Below, piece by piece: positions 10,381 to 22,405 of a stretch of DNA of 64,000 nucleotides. The stretch's first letter is position 1. Each line of letters starts with the position of its first letter. The notes under the pieces are model-generated. The model was not told the origin of the DNA, ran no database searches, and worked only from the letters and a program-made list of their open reading frames with translations. The translations under genes were made by a program, and so were the position numbers. The stretch comes from Fremontodendron californicum (taxonomy: Eukaryota > Streptophyta > Magnoliopsida > Malvales > Malvaceae), in the NCBI GenBank assembly GCA_030761205.1, contig JAULJL010000003.1, forward strand, positions 30,882,123 through 30,946,122, in the 5' to 3' direction.

Positions 10381-11878
10381 GGGAAGTCCAAGTTTTCTTG
10401 ATTTCTGCAATGTTAGCTAAATGCAATGATGAGAATGACATGCTTTGCAAATGCTTGTATGTTTCCTAAGAATGAATGCAATCAAATGATTGTGTCATTA
10501 TTTCTAATCCATGGTTTCTTTGAGATTCACAGATTATCGAACTTCATGACGGAGTCTTCAATTTGTTCATTGATGCCCCACTTAAGGAATCCTTCACTCA
10601 AGATAACTTGTTAGTCAATCTCAGTTTCTGACTTTCGCTGAAAGTCACAGATTTTCTGACTTCGTGTGGAGTCTCCAACACGTTCACTGTTTTCTTTTCT
10701 TGGTGAACTTTCCAAACCTTTCCTAAGATTTAAATCTATTCCTTAGTAATACTTTGAAATCCTTTTATTTAAAGATTTTTTATTACTAATCATCATTCAA
10801 TTTAATAACAATCATAATGCATCTCAAAAATGTATGAAAGAAAATATGAATCAAGCAAAAATTGTCATGAAAAGGATAACAAGAATTTATTGCAAGAAAT
10901 GTTTCAAAATAGTAAAAATAAATATCAAGGATATAAGAAACAAATGTAAAGTTATAGGTTGTAGATGCCCCGGATGCGGAATATCTTGGACTCCTTTTTC
11001 AAACCATCTGAAATTTCTCTTGAACGAGCAATTTACTTGGGTAACCTCTCGGCTTTTGTAGTTACATCAGACTGAGTTGCTCTCATTTCTTCTGATTTTC
11101 AGATACTTTCTCCCCCTTTACAGAGAGCATTGATTCGAACTTTGATTAGTACTTGAGCCGCCCTTTGCGGATTTTCAACTTAAGTGTCCTTCATTCGGTA
11201 TTAAGTTGCCCTTTGCGGGTTTTCAGCTTAAACCTCTCCTTTTACATTCTTTTTTTCATTTTCATTTTTTGTATTCTATCATGCATCTGAAAATTCTAAA
11301 TACTTCCAAGGTAAAAATATCAATTCAAAAGATGGGATGAATTCTGAGAATAACCTTTCAAATTAAATATCCATGCTTGATCAAAATGGGCTTTTAAAGC
11401 ACGTAATGTAGGCCAAGGTTTAGGTTTAGAAAGAAAGGATAAAATAGGCCCAAAGTGTGTTTAAGGGTGATTGGATCAAGGATCATTTCCTGAGGAGAAC
11501 TCATTCTTGAAACACTTGTCCCTTTTTGGACTTTCTTTTCTTTTTTCTTTTTTTTTTTGCTTTGTTGGCTTTCATTTGCCATATTTTTCGATGGCTTTCT
11601 TTTTGCCATGATTTTTGATTATTTTTCCTCGCATTTGCCCTCCAGTGTAAAGAGTGATCCTTGATCAAGGTTTAAAGAAAGAAATAATTCCTAAGGCTCA
11701 AAGGGGTGACTAAAGATAATTTCTTCTTAGTGAAAGGAATATGAAAGATGACTATTCATCATATTAAGCATGAATATTTTCTTTGAAAAGCAATTCACAG
11801 GGGAGATAGATATATAGAATTTCCATTTTTACACTTGGAATCATTCGAATTTCCATTTGCACAGCATCACACTTTTTT
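10381..11878. other. untranslated 3' region of B
   Basis: No gene can be supported. The block 11340-11870, with TATCCATGCTTGATCAAAATG and a CCTTGATCAAGG-like palindrome, recurs at 57434-58100 in element D. It is a conserved non-coding region of this Ogre family. The small Cys-containing ORF at 10834-11061 has no support. Confidence 0.6.
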
Positions 11879-12925
11879 TTAAGCATAATACTTCTTCAAT
11901 TCATCAGCATTCACAGGATTTCTGAAATCCTCCACGTCCATTCTAGTTAAAATCAATGCTCCTCCAGAGAAAGCTCTTTTTACCCCATAGGGTCCTTCCC
12001 AATTCGGAGCCCATTTTCCTCTCGGATCCTTCATTATAAGGAGAATTTTCCTCAGTACCAACTCCCCCTCTCGGAACTGTCTAGGACGAACTTTCTTGTT
12101 GTGGGCTCGAATCATGCTTTTCTGATACAACTGCCCGTGACAAATTGCTTTTAATCTTTTCTCCTTGATGAGATTCAACTGTTCATAACGAGCTCTAACC
12201 CATTCTGCTTCCTCTAGGCCAACTTCCATTAAAACCCGAAGTGAAGGGATCTCAACTTCAATAGGTAGCACTGCTTCCATCCCGTATACCAAAGAAAATG
12301 GCGTTGCCCCTGTAGATATGCGGACCGAAGTACGATATTCATGAAGAGCAAAAGGCAAGATCTCATGCCAATCTTTGTACACATTGGTCATCTTCTCAAC
12401 AATCTTCTTGATGTTCTTGTTAGCTGCTTCTACTGCGCCATTCATCTTCAGACGGTAAGGTGTCGAATTATGATGTGTGATCTTGAATTGAGTACACACT
12501 TCTCTCATCATCTTATTGTTCAAATTGAGAGCAATATCCGAAATAATTCTTGCTGGCAACCCGTAACGGCATATAATTTCTTTCTTAACGAATCTGCATA
12601 CCACCGACTTTGTTACATTCGCATAGGAAGCAGCTTCTACCCACTTTGTGAAATAATCTATGGCCACCAAGATAAAACGATGTCCGTTTGAAGCTTTCGG
12701 GGTAATAAGCCCTATCATATCCATTCCCCACATTGAAAAGGGCCACGGTGCAGTCATGACATGTAATGGCGATGGCGACACATGAATCTTATCTGCATAT
12801 ATCTGGCATTTATGGCACTTCCGGGAATAACTGATGCAATCTCCTTCCATCGTCAACCAATAGTACCGTACCCTCATAATCTGTTTAGCAAGCATGTGAC
12901 CATTAGCATGAGTGCCACATATCCC
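11879..12925 (-). pseudogene. integrase region of element B (decayed)
   Basis: The minus-strand frame shows a zinc-binding end (CHKC), then a catalytic core with FSMWGMDMIG and VAIDYFTKWVEA, a second-Asp region reading IISDIALN where the family usually has SDNG or SDRG, and NGAVEAANK with the glutamate. After it comes a C-terminal region with VRPRQFREGELVLRKI and GKWAPNWEGPYGV. This enzyme would join element cDNA to host DNA. An in-frame TAA at 12926-12928 separates it from RNase H inside the HHCC domain, so the copy is inactive. Confidence 0.85.
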
Positions 12926-14470
12926 TTAATGGACTTCTTCTATAATTCTCCGAGCTTCGGCAGATCCGACACATCTCAACAAGACTTGGTCTTTTCCTTT
13001 CTTGTAGAGAATCTCACTGTCTAAAACAAAACCGATTGCTAGCTTTCTCAGAGTCCTCTTGTCATTTTCTATTGCTTGTTCTGGATACTGTTGACTCTTG
13101 ATGTACTGCAAGATATCGTTATACCAAGGATGACCATCTGCTTCTTCTTCAATACTCAGACAGTGGGCAGGAGACTCATATATACTCATCTTTATTGGTA
13201 CAACTTCAGCCCCTTCATTCACTTTAAACATTGATGACAAAGTAGCCAGAGCATCTGCCATTCGATTTTCTTCTCGAGGAAAGTAATTGAAATTCACTTC
13301 TTCAAATTCCTCCAATAAACTTAGTACGAGTTCTCGGTATCGGATTAGCTTTGTATCTCGGGTTTTCCGTTCTCCTCGTAAATGGTATATCGCTAAGGCT
13401 GAGTCTCCGAAAACTTCCAATACTTTGATCTTTCTGTCCACTGCAGCACGAAGGCCCATAGTGCACGCTTCATACTCGGCAGTATTGTTTGTACAATCAA
13501 AATCCAATCTAGCAGTGAAAGGATAATAATCTTCTTCTGGGGAGATAAGCACTGCACCGATTCCATGCCCCATGGCATTAGATGCGCCATCAAAGTACAT
13601 TTTCCATACTTTCTTCTTTAGGGGAATCTCATCTGCTTGTGAAACATACATCAAATCTTCATCCGGGAACTCAAAGTTCAACGACTCATAATCTTCCACT
13701 GCCCGACTTGTTAAGAATTCAGCCACTGCACTGCCCTTGATAGCTTTTTGACTTACATATACATTGTCGTACTCTGACAATAAAACCTGCCATCTTGCCG
13801 TCCTCCCTGACAAAGAAGGTGCTTCCAACATGTACTTGACTGGATCTAGCTTGGCAATCAACCACGTTGTGTGGTACAACATGTACTGTCTGATTCTTCG
13901 AGTAGTCCAAGCTAAAGCACAACACAACTTTTCTACCAACGAATATTTCAACTCGTAATCTGTGAACTTCTTGCTGAGGTAGTAAATTGCCTGTTTTTTC
14001 TTTCCAGTCTCATCAAGCTGCCCCAAAACACAACCCATGGATCTCTCAAATACTGATAAATACAATATCATTGGTTTATCCGGAACAGGTTGCATTAATA
14101 CTGGGGGGTTGGATAGATAATGCTTAACCTTTTCAAATGCAATCTGAAAACCTTCATACCATTCTCCTAGATCACGTTTTCGAAGTAACTTAAATATTGG
14201 ACCACACTTGTCGGTTAATTGAGAAATAAACCGAGCAATGTAATTCAATCTCCTCAGAAAGCCTCTTACTTCCTTTTGAGTACGAGGTGGTGGCAAATTC
14301 TGAATGGCCTTCACTTTATCCGGGTCAATCTCAATTCCTCTTTTGTTGATGACAAAACCCAACAATTTCCCCGAGGTGACTCCAAAAGTGCATTTTGCCG
14401 GATTTAGCTTGAGTCTAAACTTCCTTAATCGTTCAAAGAGCTTTTTAAGATTCGCAATATGCTCCTCTTC
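12926..14470 (-). pseudogene. RT C-terminus, RNase H and second (archaeal-type) RNase H of element B
   Basis: The reading starts in the RT thumb/connection (LGFVINKRGIEIDPDKVKAI and FLRRLNYIARFI). It continues into the RT-linked RNase H (YLSVFERSMGCVLGQ, then AIYYLSKKF) and then into a second RNase H (WKMYFDGASNAMGHGIGAV, NNTAEYEACTMGL, EVFGDSALAI). The double RNase H is a hallmark of the Tat lineage. A TGA at 14471-14473 cuts it from the upstream RT fingers/palm. Confidence 0.87.
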
Positions 14471-15324
14471 TCATTGTGACTTTGCGATCATATCATCAAC
14501 ATAAACCTCAATTCCTTTATGCATCATATCACGAAACAAGGTCACCATGGCTCTCTGATATGTTGCCCTAGCATTCTTCAACCCGAATGGTATGACCTTG
14601 TAGCAGAAGGTTTCCCATATTGTAACAAATGTGGTTTTCTCCATATCTTGATCTGATTGTATCCTGATAATCGTCCATGAAAGAAAATAAAGAACTTTTT
14701 GCCATATTATCCACCAGAGTATCAATATGGGGCAAAAGGAAATTATCTTTAGGGCTGGCCATGTTCAAATCTCGGTAATCAACGCGCATCCGCACCTTGC
14801 CATCCTTCTTTGGTACTGGAACAATATTTGCCACCCATTCTAGATATTTTGTCAACTCTAAGAACCCAACATCAAATTGCTTCTTCACCTCATCTTTTAT
14901 CTTTAACAGCATGTCTGGCCTCATTCTTCTCAACTTTTGCTGAATTGGCTTGCATTCTGGCATTAAAGGGAGCTTATGTACCACAATATCCGAATCCAAC
15001 CCTGGCATGTCTTGGTAAGACCATGCAAATACATCCACATATTCCTGGAGCAAGGCTATCAATTCACTCTTTATTGATGATGACAATGAAGTTCCGATTT
15101 TGACTTCCTTTATCTCTTCACCATCTCCCAGATTTATCATTTCTAATAATTCCTTATGAGGAAGTACTTGTTTCTCCTCTTCTTCTATTTTCCTTAATAG
15201 ATCCAAAGGTAGACCATAATCCTCAGTATCTTCGTTAGCCTCAAAATCACCCGTGCAAATGGGTCTTTCAAAATCAATTTCAGAATTACTGACAGGAAGG
15301 TCCTCATATTCCATACCCGTACAC
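14471..15324 (-). pseudogene. reverse transcriptase N-terminal/palm region of element B (exon after intron)
   Basis: The minus-strand frame from 15314 has RKIEEEEKQVLPHKELLEMI, then RPDMLLKIKDEVKKQ, VPVPKKDGKVRMRVDYRDLN and FSFMD. A deletion/frameshift near 14640-14670 moves the frame, and the catalytic YVDD (VYVDDMIAKS) is read in another frame just before the TGA at 14471. RT is therefore broken in at least two places. Confidence 0.85.
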
Positions 15325-15535
15325 CTGTAAATAAGTGGAGAAGAAACAATATAGGAAAATATATAATGAAAACAAAATAAAAAAAATGAAAGAATATGGA
15401 CACATCAATATGGATAAAATGCATTTTTCTTGTTATTTATTGAATGATAATGTTTAAACAAAAAGCCCATTACAGGAAAAAAAACTCTTAATATCTCTGG
15501 GTAAAGATAATTAAGATTTTTTTTTAAAGTATTAC
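15325..15535 (-). other. probable Ogre-type intron between protease and RT
   Basis: On the minus strand CCAAC|GTAATA could be a donor at 15535 and TTATTTACAG|GTG an acceptor ending at 15325, giving 211 bp of AT-rich sequence. Removal keeps the protease-side frame and the RT-side frame in phase. Ogre elements are known to splice an intron at just this place. Splicing here is inferred from position and sequence. Confidence 0.55.
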
Positions 15536-16317
15536 GTTGGAATAGACTTAAAAACTATGGGCAACTCAGTCGCACTCTAATTGGTTAGTCTATATCCTGG
15601 TGGAAAAGGTCGCACCATCCAGTTCGCACTATTACTTTTCATCTCTTCTTTCTCGGTCATGCAAATCACCATATCCTGAATCTGCCCCCTTTTATCCACA
15701 TGGAATTTTTCAAAAGCTTGCTCAATCATTACAAGTACATCCTCTGAATTCTTTTTCCCGAATAGAAAACTAGCAGAGCGAAAGTTGTGAAGGATTGGTG
15801 GAAAAGTCATGGGTTTCCATTCAATATCCATACCTATGAGACGGGCCATTCTTCTTTGTCTGTTCTTTTCAACCTATTTCCTCTTCTCATGGGCCTTCAG
15901 AAGATACCCTAAGCCAAACCGATCTTTCTTTCCCATTACTTCCACTGCTTGAGCCATCCCTTGAAGATATTTCCCCAAACCTTTTCTAGCCCTGCAGCCT
16001 TTTTCCACTGTGGTTCTTACTTCCAGCCTTGTGTTCTTGGACAACCTTGGCTTTGGAATTTTTCGTCCTTTAGCGATAAAAATCGCATTTACGAATTCCA
16101 AAGACAAAAAAGAACATTCTACGGCATCTCCATTCGGTTCAACATAAGAAGATTCAGTAGATGCGGAGGCTATTATGTTTTTTTCTCCTGATACAGTGAT
16201 CAAACGGTCTTCCATCACAAATTTCAGCTTTTGGTGGAGAGACGAGGGTACAGCCCCTACTGAATGTATCCATGGCCTTCCCAACAAGCAATTATAAGAC
16301 GGATTAATATCCATGAC
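15536..16317 (-). pseudogene. protease C-terminus and linker of element B
   Basis: After an in-frame TAG (16318-16320) the frame continues with MDINPSYNCLLGRPWIHSVG, the LLGRPW flap end of a retropepsin. A linker follows with KKDRFGLGYLLKAHEKRK, another TAG, MARLIGMDIEW and a further stop before the intron. There are three separated ORFs (16314-15874, 15849-15577 and a short tail) that were once one. Confidence 0.75.
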
Positions 16318-16812
16318 CTAGAAGTTCACCGTATAAGTGCATGTGCCTATCTCCAGAGGAACCTCAATAGTTCCCATTACCTCTCTCCTGGTAACATCGA
16401 AAGCCCTGACTATTATGCAACTCGGTAACATATAAGACATATCCACTGGCAACTTAGACAAGGTTGCCAAGGGCATTACATTTAATAAAGAACCATTGTC
16501 CAGAAGCACCCTTGGTAGTATATGCCCTTTGCAGTTACTTGTTATGTGAAGAGCCTTTGTGGACCCAATACCATTGGATGGTATTTCATCATAACTAAAA
16601 AATATATGGTCGTCCGTTGTAATGTTTCCTACCAGCCTGTCTAACTTTTCTACTGATATGTTGTTAGCCACGTATGCCTGATTCAACATTCTTAATAGGC
16701 CATTTATGTGTGGTTCTAAGTTCAAAAGCAAAGATAAGATTGAAATTCTAGCTGGTTGACGTTGCAGTTGCTCAACCACGCTATACTCACTGTGCTTTAT
16801 GAATTTTAAGAA
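16318..16812 (-). pseudogene. retropepsin-like protease N-terminal region of element B
   Basis: This stretch includes HITSNCKGHILPRVLLDNGS and LLNVMPLATLSKL. The catalytic triad position reads D-N-G-S where classic aspartic proteases have D-T/S-G, as is usual for Tat-type elements. It would mature the Gag-Pol polyprotein. It is cut by stops on both sides. Confidence 0.75.
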
Positions 16813-18464
16813 CTAGCAGGCTTCCTTCTCGTTTACTGATTCCTTTATCTTGTTTGCCGGGGCTAATCCCCTCTCTGCTTCTTTTGACAAATCCATCTCA
16901 ATATGGATTGGTTCAACTACTTTCTTCCCTTTGTCTGCTCCTCTGTCTTTCCCTGTTAACCCCTGTTCAGCAACTTCAAGAGCATAACACCTTTCGCTTC
17001 GTGTTAAGTGCCCCACACCTGTGATATCTTGCTGACTCGAAGAACCAGGCATAACCATGCTGCAGTCGTATTTCCATGGTGTAGCTTTGTTTTCCTTGTA
17101 TGAAAAGGAAATAGGCAAATCAATATTAACTTAGGTGCACTTTCCTCAACGACTGGCATAACTTTCTCCTCTGGTTCATCGTAATAGATGATCAAGGGTC
17201 TTTCTATCCCGTAGCCAACTGCATTCTCAATCACTTCTATTTCATTCTCTGTCTCTTCATAAAACTGGGCCTCCCCATTATCCATAATCTTTTGGACTTT
17301 AACCAGAAAGTCTTCGCAGTCGTGCATGACATGACCTCCACACTTATGGAACAGACACCAATTTTCCACCCTCTTTGCAACCATTTTTAAACTGTCTGCA
17401 TCTTCCCCCATTCCTGCTTTGACCATTTCGACCCATACTGTCAACATTGGAGTCTTGACTTCCCTGACATATCTTTTTAACCTTCTGACTTCCCTTGTCG
17501 ATACTGCATTTACCCGATTCTCAGCATGATCGGGCAATAGGTTTCCCTCTACATTCGGCCTATTCTTTGCCCCAAACTTCACAACTCTGGCATTGATCAG
17601 GCTTTGGACTTTATTTTTAAAGGCCAGGCAATCTTCAGTCGAATGTCCTTGAATTCCTGCGTGGTATGCGCAATTAGTGTTTGCATTGTACCACCTTGGA
17701 TATAGAGGTGTCAGAGGTTTGAGGTACGCAAGTGCAACAAGTTGACCCTGCAATAATTTAGGATATAGCTCACCATAGGTGGTAGGAATCGGATCAAATT
17801 GGGGTTTTTGATTGTTCCTTGGTGAACGTTGGTCATTGCGCGCGGAACCTTGAGTGTTAGGGATAGTATTTCGAGAAAGGGTTATTTGTGGGGATATACC
17901 AGTTGGGAACGACTGTTGTGGTATATTGGTATAGGGGAACGGATTTTGGGTAAGGTGGTTCACATTGGGGTAGTAAGGATTATATCCCGGGAAAGGTGTG
18001 TAAGGTGTCGGAGGTTTATAAGATGTGGTAGGAGTATAAGGCCTGGGAGGTGTGTATGGTGTAGGAGGTGTATAGGGGTATTGATTGAAACTGACTGCAT
18101 ATGTCTCCTCATTCTTCTTTGCAGGAAAAACTCTCTTCGGGGTAGCAGACTCACCCCCTTCCATTTTCCCGTTCTTAATAGCGGACTCTATCATCTCCCC
18201 AGATATCACCATATTTCCAAAGTCCTTGGTGGCGCTTCCCACTAATTTATCATAATAAGGTGCTTTCAAGGTATTGATGAAAAGCAATGTAGTTTTCTTG
18301 TTGGTTAAAGGGGGTTGCACTTGTGTGGCCAGATCCCTCCACCTTTGCGAGTATTTTTTGAATCTCTCATTGGACCTCTTTTCCATATTTTGTAGCGAGA
18401 GCCTATCAGGTACCATGTTAGACACATGCTTATAATATTCCATGAAAGCCCTTGCTAAATCCGT
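16813..18464 (-). pseudogene. gag (main part) of element B
   Basis: The ORF from 18443 has the retrotransposon-gag core (ERFKKYSQRWRDLATQVQPP, INTLKAPYYDKLVGSATKDF), a Pro/Tyr-rich repeat PYTPPTPYTPPRPYTP near residues 125-155, CAYHAGIQGHSTEDCLAFK and CLFHKCGGHVMHDC (two CCHC-like knuckles). Near 17110 the frame shifts into the 17118-16813 ORF. The protein packages element RNA. Confidence 0.82.
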
Positions 18465-19201
18465 CTATGAACGAATCTTGGTACGACTCAGTTGATTGTA
18501 CCATCGGGTTGCTGACCCTGTCAACCTATCTTGGAAACAATGGATAAGCAGTTTCTCATTATCATCATGCCACATCATCCTTCTGCAGTACATGGTCAGG
18601 TGTGCTGATGGGTTGGTAGTCCCATTATACTTTTCAAAGTCTGGTACTTTGAACTTTGGGGGAATTACTAGATCGTGTAATAAGCTAATTTCTTTGGCAT
18701 CTAGACTGCCAAATAGCTCTGCCCCTTCAACTGCCCTCAACCTTTCCTCCAGCAGCTGATATTTTTTTTAGGATTCTGCGGTTTCAACCCTCTTCAGTTC
18801 AGTCATCTTTGCCCTTTCCTTTTCAGCCATTTCTTCAAAGTCTGGATCTTCCACATCAATTGGATCAACCCCAATATTACCCCTTTTAGGACCAAAATTT
18901 TATGCTTCGGTCGCTGGTTGATGTAAATATAGGATGCTGCCCTAGTCGGAAGTTCATTTCCCACAGGCTGGGATGTCTGTCCATTCTTCTGTACCACCTC
19001 TGTTCGGTCTTCTTGGTTTACTGCCCCTATTCCTGTAACTGAATTTTCTCCTGGCCACTTCTGCTTCATCATGGTACTCATCATCTCCATGAGTTTGGTC
19101 ATTTGTTCCCGTGACTCCTCTTGAGACTTAGCTAACTGTTCCTGCAGTTATTTTTGAATTCTTTCCATCCTTTCAATTCTAGCAAGCTGATCGTTCTCCA
19201 T
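18465..19201 (-). pseudogene. gag N-terminus of element B
   Basis: It starts with the ATG at 19201 (MENDQLARIERMERIQK, coiled-coil-like), with a TAA at 19148-19150. It continues through a shifted segment (19102-18803) to LVIPPKFKVPDFEKYNG and STRWYNQLSRTKIRS-type gag sequence. It ends at a TAG (18465-18467) where the D copy has TGA and the intact family would have Trp. Same gag family as 58970-60424. Confidence 0.8.
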
Positions 19202-19759
19202 AGCTCTTGCTTGAGATCGAGTATTGTAAGGGTGTCGAAAGTCTTTCTGAGTATGACCAATTGTACCTTTAGTTTTAAAAACCATGGATTAGAAATTATT
19301 GACACATTTCTTATTTTATTTTATAAAAATGAAAGAATGAATAAATGACTAAATGTTAATGAATGAACAAGTAAGTAAATGACTAAGTGTATGAACCTAA
19401 ATGACTAATTATAAAGAATAAATGAATGGAAACATAAATAAATGACTAAGTGTATGAACAATTTATAAAGAATAAATGAATGATTATGAATATAAATGAA
19501 TGAACAAATAAAATATAAAAGAAAGAAACAAATGAATGATGAATGCATTTAAAAGTATTGGCCCCGGGATAATTCCAACCAAATGGTCTTTCATTGATTT
19601 CCTGGAACTAAATACATCAAAGAAAAGATCATTGCTTAAGACAATCTGATAATCTATCTCTCCTAATTTAAAAATGCGATTACAAAATACTGGTCCTATA
19701 GTAACTCTCTCGGATCTTGAACCTTTTTCACTGTCCTTTTTTTGACTGTCTTGCTCTTC
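19202..19759 (-). other. spacer between ORF1 and gag of element B
   Basis: AT-rich, with runs of AATGAATGA/AATGACTAA-type short repeats (19320-19540). No gene seen. Confidence 0.5.
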
Positions 19760-21420
19760 AATTTGACCCCTACTTGTTCACGACCCTTTGACATGTCAGC
19801 AGAAGCATCACCGTGTAAGCTTTCCTTAGCTTGTTTCTCCAGTTGATTGACTCAGGCTTTCTCATGCTTTGCTCTTTCTGCCCAATAGTTCTTCTCCTTC
19901 CTGAGGTTTCTGACTTCTTGTTCCCATTCCCCAGAAGTCTTGAGAGTCCCCTCGAAATTGAGCTCGAAACGGTACCTCTTGTTCTCTAAGTGTAATTCCT
20001 GAAGATCGCTTTTAGCAGTGTCCCTCTCTCTCTTGATTTTTAGCAGTGTATTTCCTTGCTCATTTGGGCCTTTTCTTTTTCGAATTCTACCCTTGCGATT
20101 TCTAACTCCGATGGCGTTTCCTTGGGCGACGAACTCAAATGATGAACTTCTTCCCCATCTGATGTCAACAACCTATCATTAACCCTCAATTCCCTCTATG
20201 TCAGGTAATTAGGTGTGACGATGTCGGCATATCTAGCTACCTCCACTCGATGAGTTTCCTTCCATGCTACTACAATCTCACGTACCTTTCCCAAATATCC
20301 ATCTTCTCCATAAACAAATTCCAAATTACTAAGGTCATGGGTCATAGGAGTAAACTTACGGGATTCTGATTGCCTCAGTACTAGCACTGGTGCATAGCTC
20401 ACTCCTACACATACTCCCAATTATGGAACAGAAACTTTATCTCCGCACTTGTACAATGTCGGCATAGGAGCTATCCATGGAGCTCTCCAAATTATCATCT
20501 CAGCCCTGATATTCCGAAATATACTGATCCATTGTTCCTCAGTCCTATTTTCAAGCCAATCCCTCTTAAGAAATTCACCAATTGGTGCAAAAGATTTCCA
20601 GTATGAGCGAAGAGCGAAATTATCCTGTTTACAAAAATGGCTCTGAACCCATATGTAAAGGAGCTGTATACAACCTAGAAAAAGCCCTTTTCCTTCCCGT
20701 CTATAGAAATTCAGGGATCAGATTGTTTCTGCTATAATTGTCGGGGCTGGTTTATCCTTTGCTCAAGCCTCTCAAAAACATCAAATATCGCCACATCCAC
20801 CTTCCCTAATGTCTTTGGGAAGATAACTAAACCATAGATAGCCAAAGCAAAAATATTCCTAACTGTCTCCTTGCTTGAATGGCTATGGATTAAAGTCCGT
20901 AAAATGTCCCATGATATATAGTAGCTTACCCCTTTTCGGACAACATGGCTTTCGACCCAATTTTTTTCCACTCCCAGAATTTTAGACACCTTTTTTTTTA
21001 AACTCGGTGTCTTTGTATCCTTCAAATAAATACATAAGGAATAACGTTCTCAATATGCAGCAAGGTCGAATATTCCTCTATGGTTGGATTCATATCCTTT
21101 CAGTTGAAGGTAAAACACCGATAAGTGGGATTCCAGAAGTGCACCATAGCCCGGATTACCTCACCACTGACCTTAACCTGAGCTAGCAGTGCTATATCCC
21201 CATAAGTCTGAGTGAAGGCTTCTTTTTCTGATATGTTCCACTGATTCCATATGTCCATCAATTCCCGGAGATCATTTTGCTTGATAGTAAGATCAACTTC
21301 GGCTGGCAATGCTGACACATATCCCATCTTCAAACAATCCCCATTATCCTGTTGACCTTTCTCGGACTATTTCCTAACCTCTAAATGCTTCTCGACCACT
21401 GAGACACTCTGACCCTCCAT
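19760..21420 (-). pseudogene. Ogre ORF1-like gene upstream of gag (decayed)
   Basis: Minus-strand pieces read LRELMDIWNQWNISEKEAF, YGDIALLAQVKVSGEVIRAM, HFWNPTYRCFTFN-stop-KDMNPTIEEY, and after more stops KILGVEKNWVESHVV, RNIFALAIYGLVIFPKTLG and REIVVAWKETHRVEVARY. A Glu/Lys-rich coiled-coil-like tail follows. This resembles the plant domain of unknown function (DUF7745-type, similar to plant mobile-domain proteins) that makes up ORF1 of Ogre elements. Its role is not known. Several stops and shifts make it non-functional. Confidence 0.65.
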
Positions 21421-22384
21421 GAAAGCTCTTTTGGTTGAATATTATCCCGAGACCAATAACCTTATATGTGCAAAAAATGATGACAAGAATGCAAAAGACA
21501 AAAAACAACAACAAAAAGAAAATGAATTAGTAACGGGAATAAATACGAATAATACAAAAAAAAAAACATATAATTCAAAACAATAATTATCCCTGAGGAT
21601 GCCAACAAAATTTCGGCATTATGACACCCCTGGGATGAAATACCAACACTTATTACGGGCACTGTGATGTACGTTCATCATTGTCCGATTTTCAAAAATA
21701 AACTTATTTGGAAAGTAGAATAGAAGGTAAAAGGATTGGAAATATTCTTCCATGTGTTCTTAACTTCGGGATATCTAATTGGAAATCCGGCATGGCTTCG
21801 CCTAGGTTTACTATATGAAGGTGAACTAGTTCTAAAAGCCCCGAATTGTTCCTCACTATCGCTGGTGAAGGCTAGTAAGGCACCCCGATAAAAGCGGGTT
21901 CAATTCGTTAGAATCTATTTCCTAGCCCATGTGGATTGTTAATCACGAAGGCTTAGGTAATTTAGTACTCCGAAAGTGTTTCACTAGCCCATGCGGATTG
22001 TTAATCACGAAGGCTTAGTTACTTTGCTCCCACCTAAAAGGATGGAACCCGGGTATAGGATTCATGATATGCAAATGCATGTGTAGTGTGTGAGGAGAAA
22101 TAACAAACCATTCACCACCTATTATATATCCCTTATTCCAAATGCCCCAACAAGATTAAACAACATAAATCATCAATTAATCAATAAATGAATATATGCA
22201 CCAAAATAACCAGAGAACAATTATAATATGTATGCACATGACTATGGACATATTTAAAAATATTTTATTATTTTCAAAATTCTCCTTCTTAAAAAATGTG
22301 GGAATTAAAATTTAATACGAATTAAACCAACAAAACCGAGACTTTGATAACACACGACTAATTCTAGGCCTGACTCTCTAATAT
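21421..22384. other. 5' leader of element B
   Basis: Untranslated region between PBS and ORF1 on the minus strand. It holds a repeated CTAGCCCATG-GGATTGTTAATCACGAAGGC segment (about 21923 and 21980, ~58 bp apart). No gene seen. Confidence 0.55.
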
Positions 22385-22402
22385 TCCCCAGCGGAGTCGC
22401 CA
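22385..22402 (-). other. primer-binding site of element B
   Basis: On the minus strand TGGCGACTCCGCTGGGGA lies three bases after the LTR end (GGTTGCGACA). It is complementary to a tRNA 3' end of the type ending GGAGTCGCCA, probably tRNA-Arg, the primer reported for Ogre elements. Confidence 0.7.
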
Positions 22403-22405
22403 AGC

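Noticed and set aside
10834..11061. 75-codon ORF with several Cys (CKKC, CRCPGCG)
   Set aside because: Plus strand in the 3' untranslated part of a minus-strand element; no counterpart in element D and no recognised domain.
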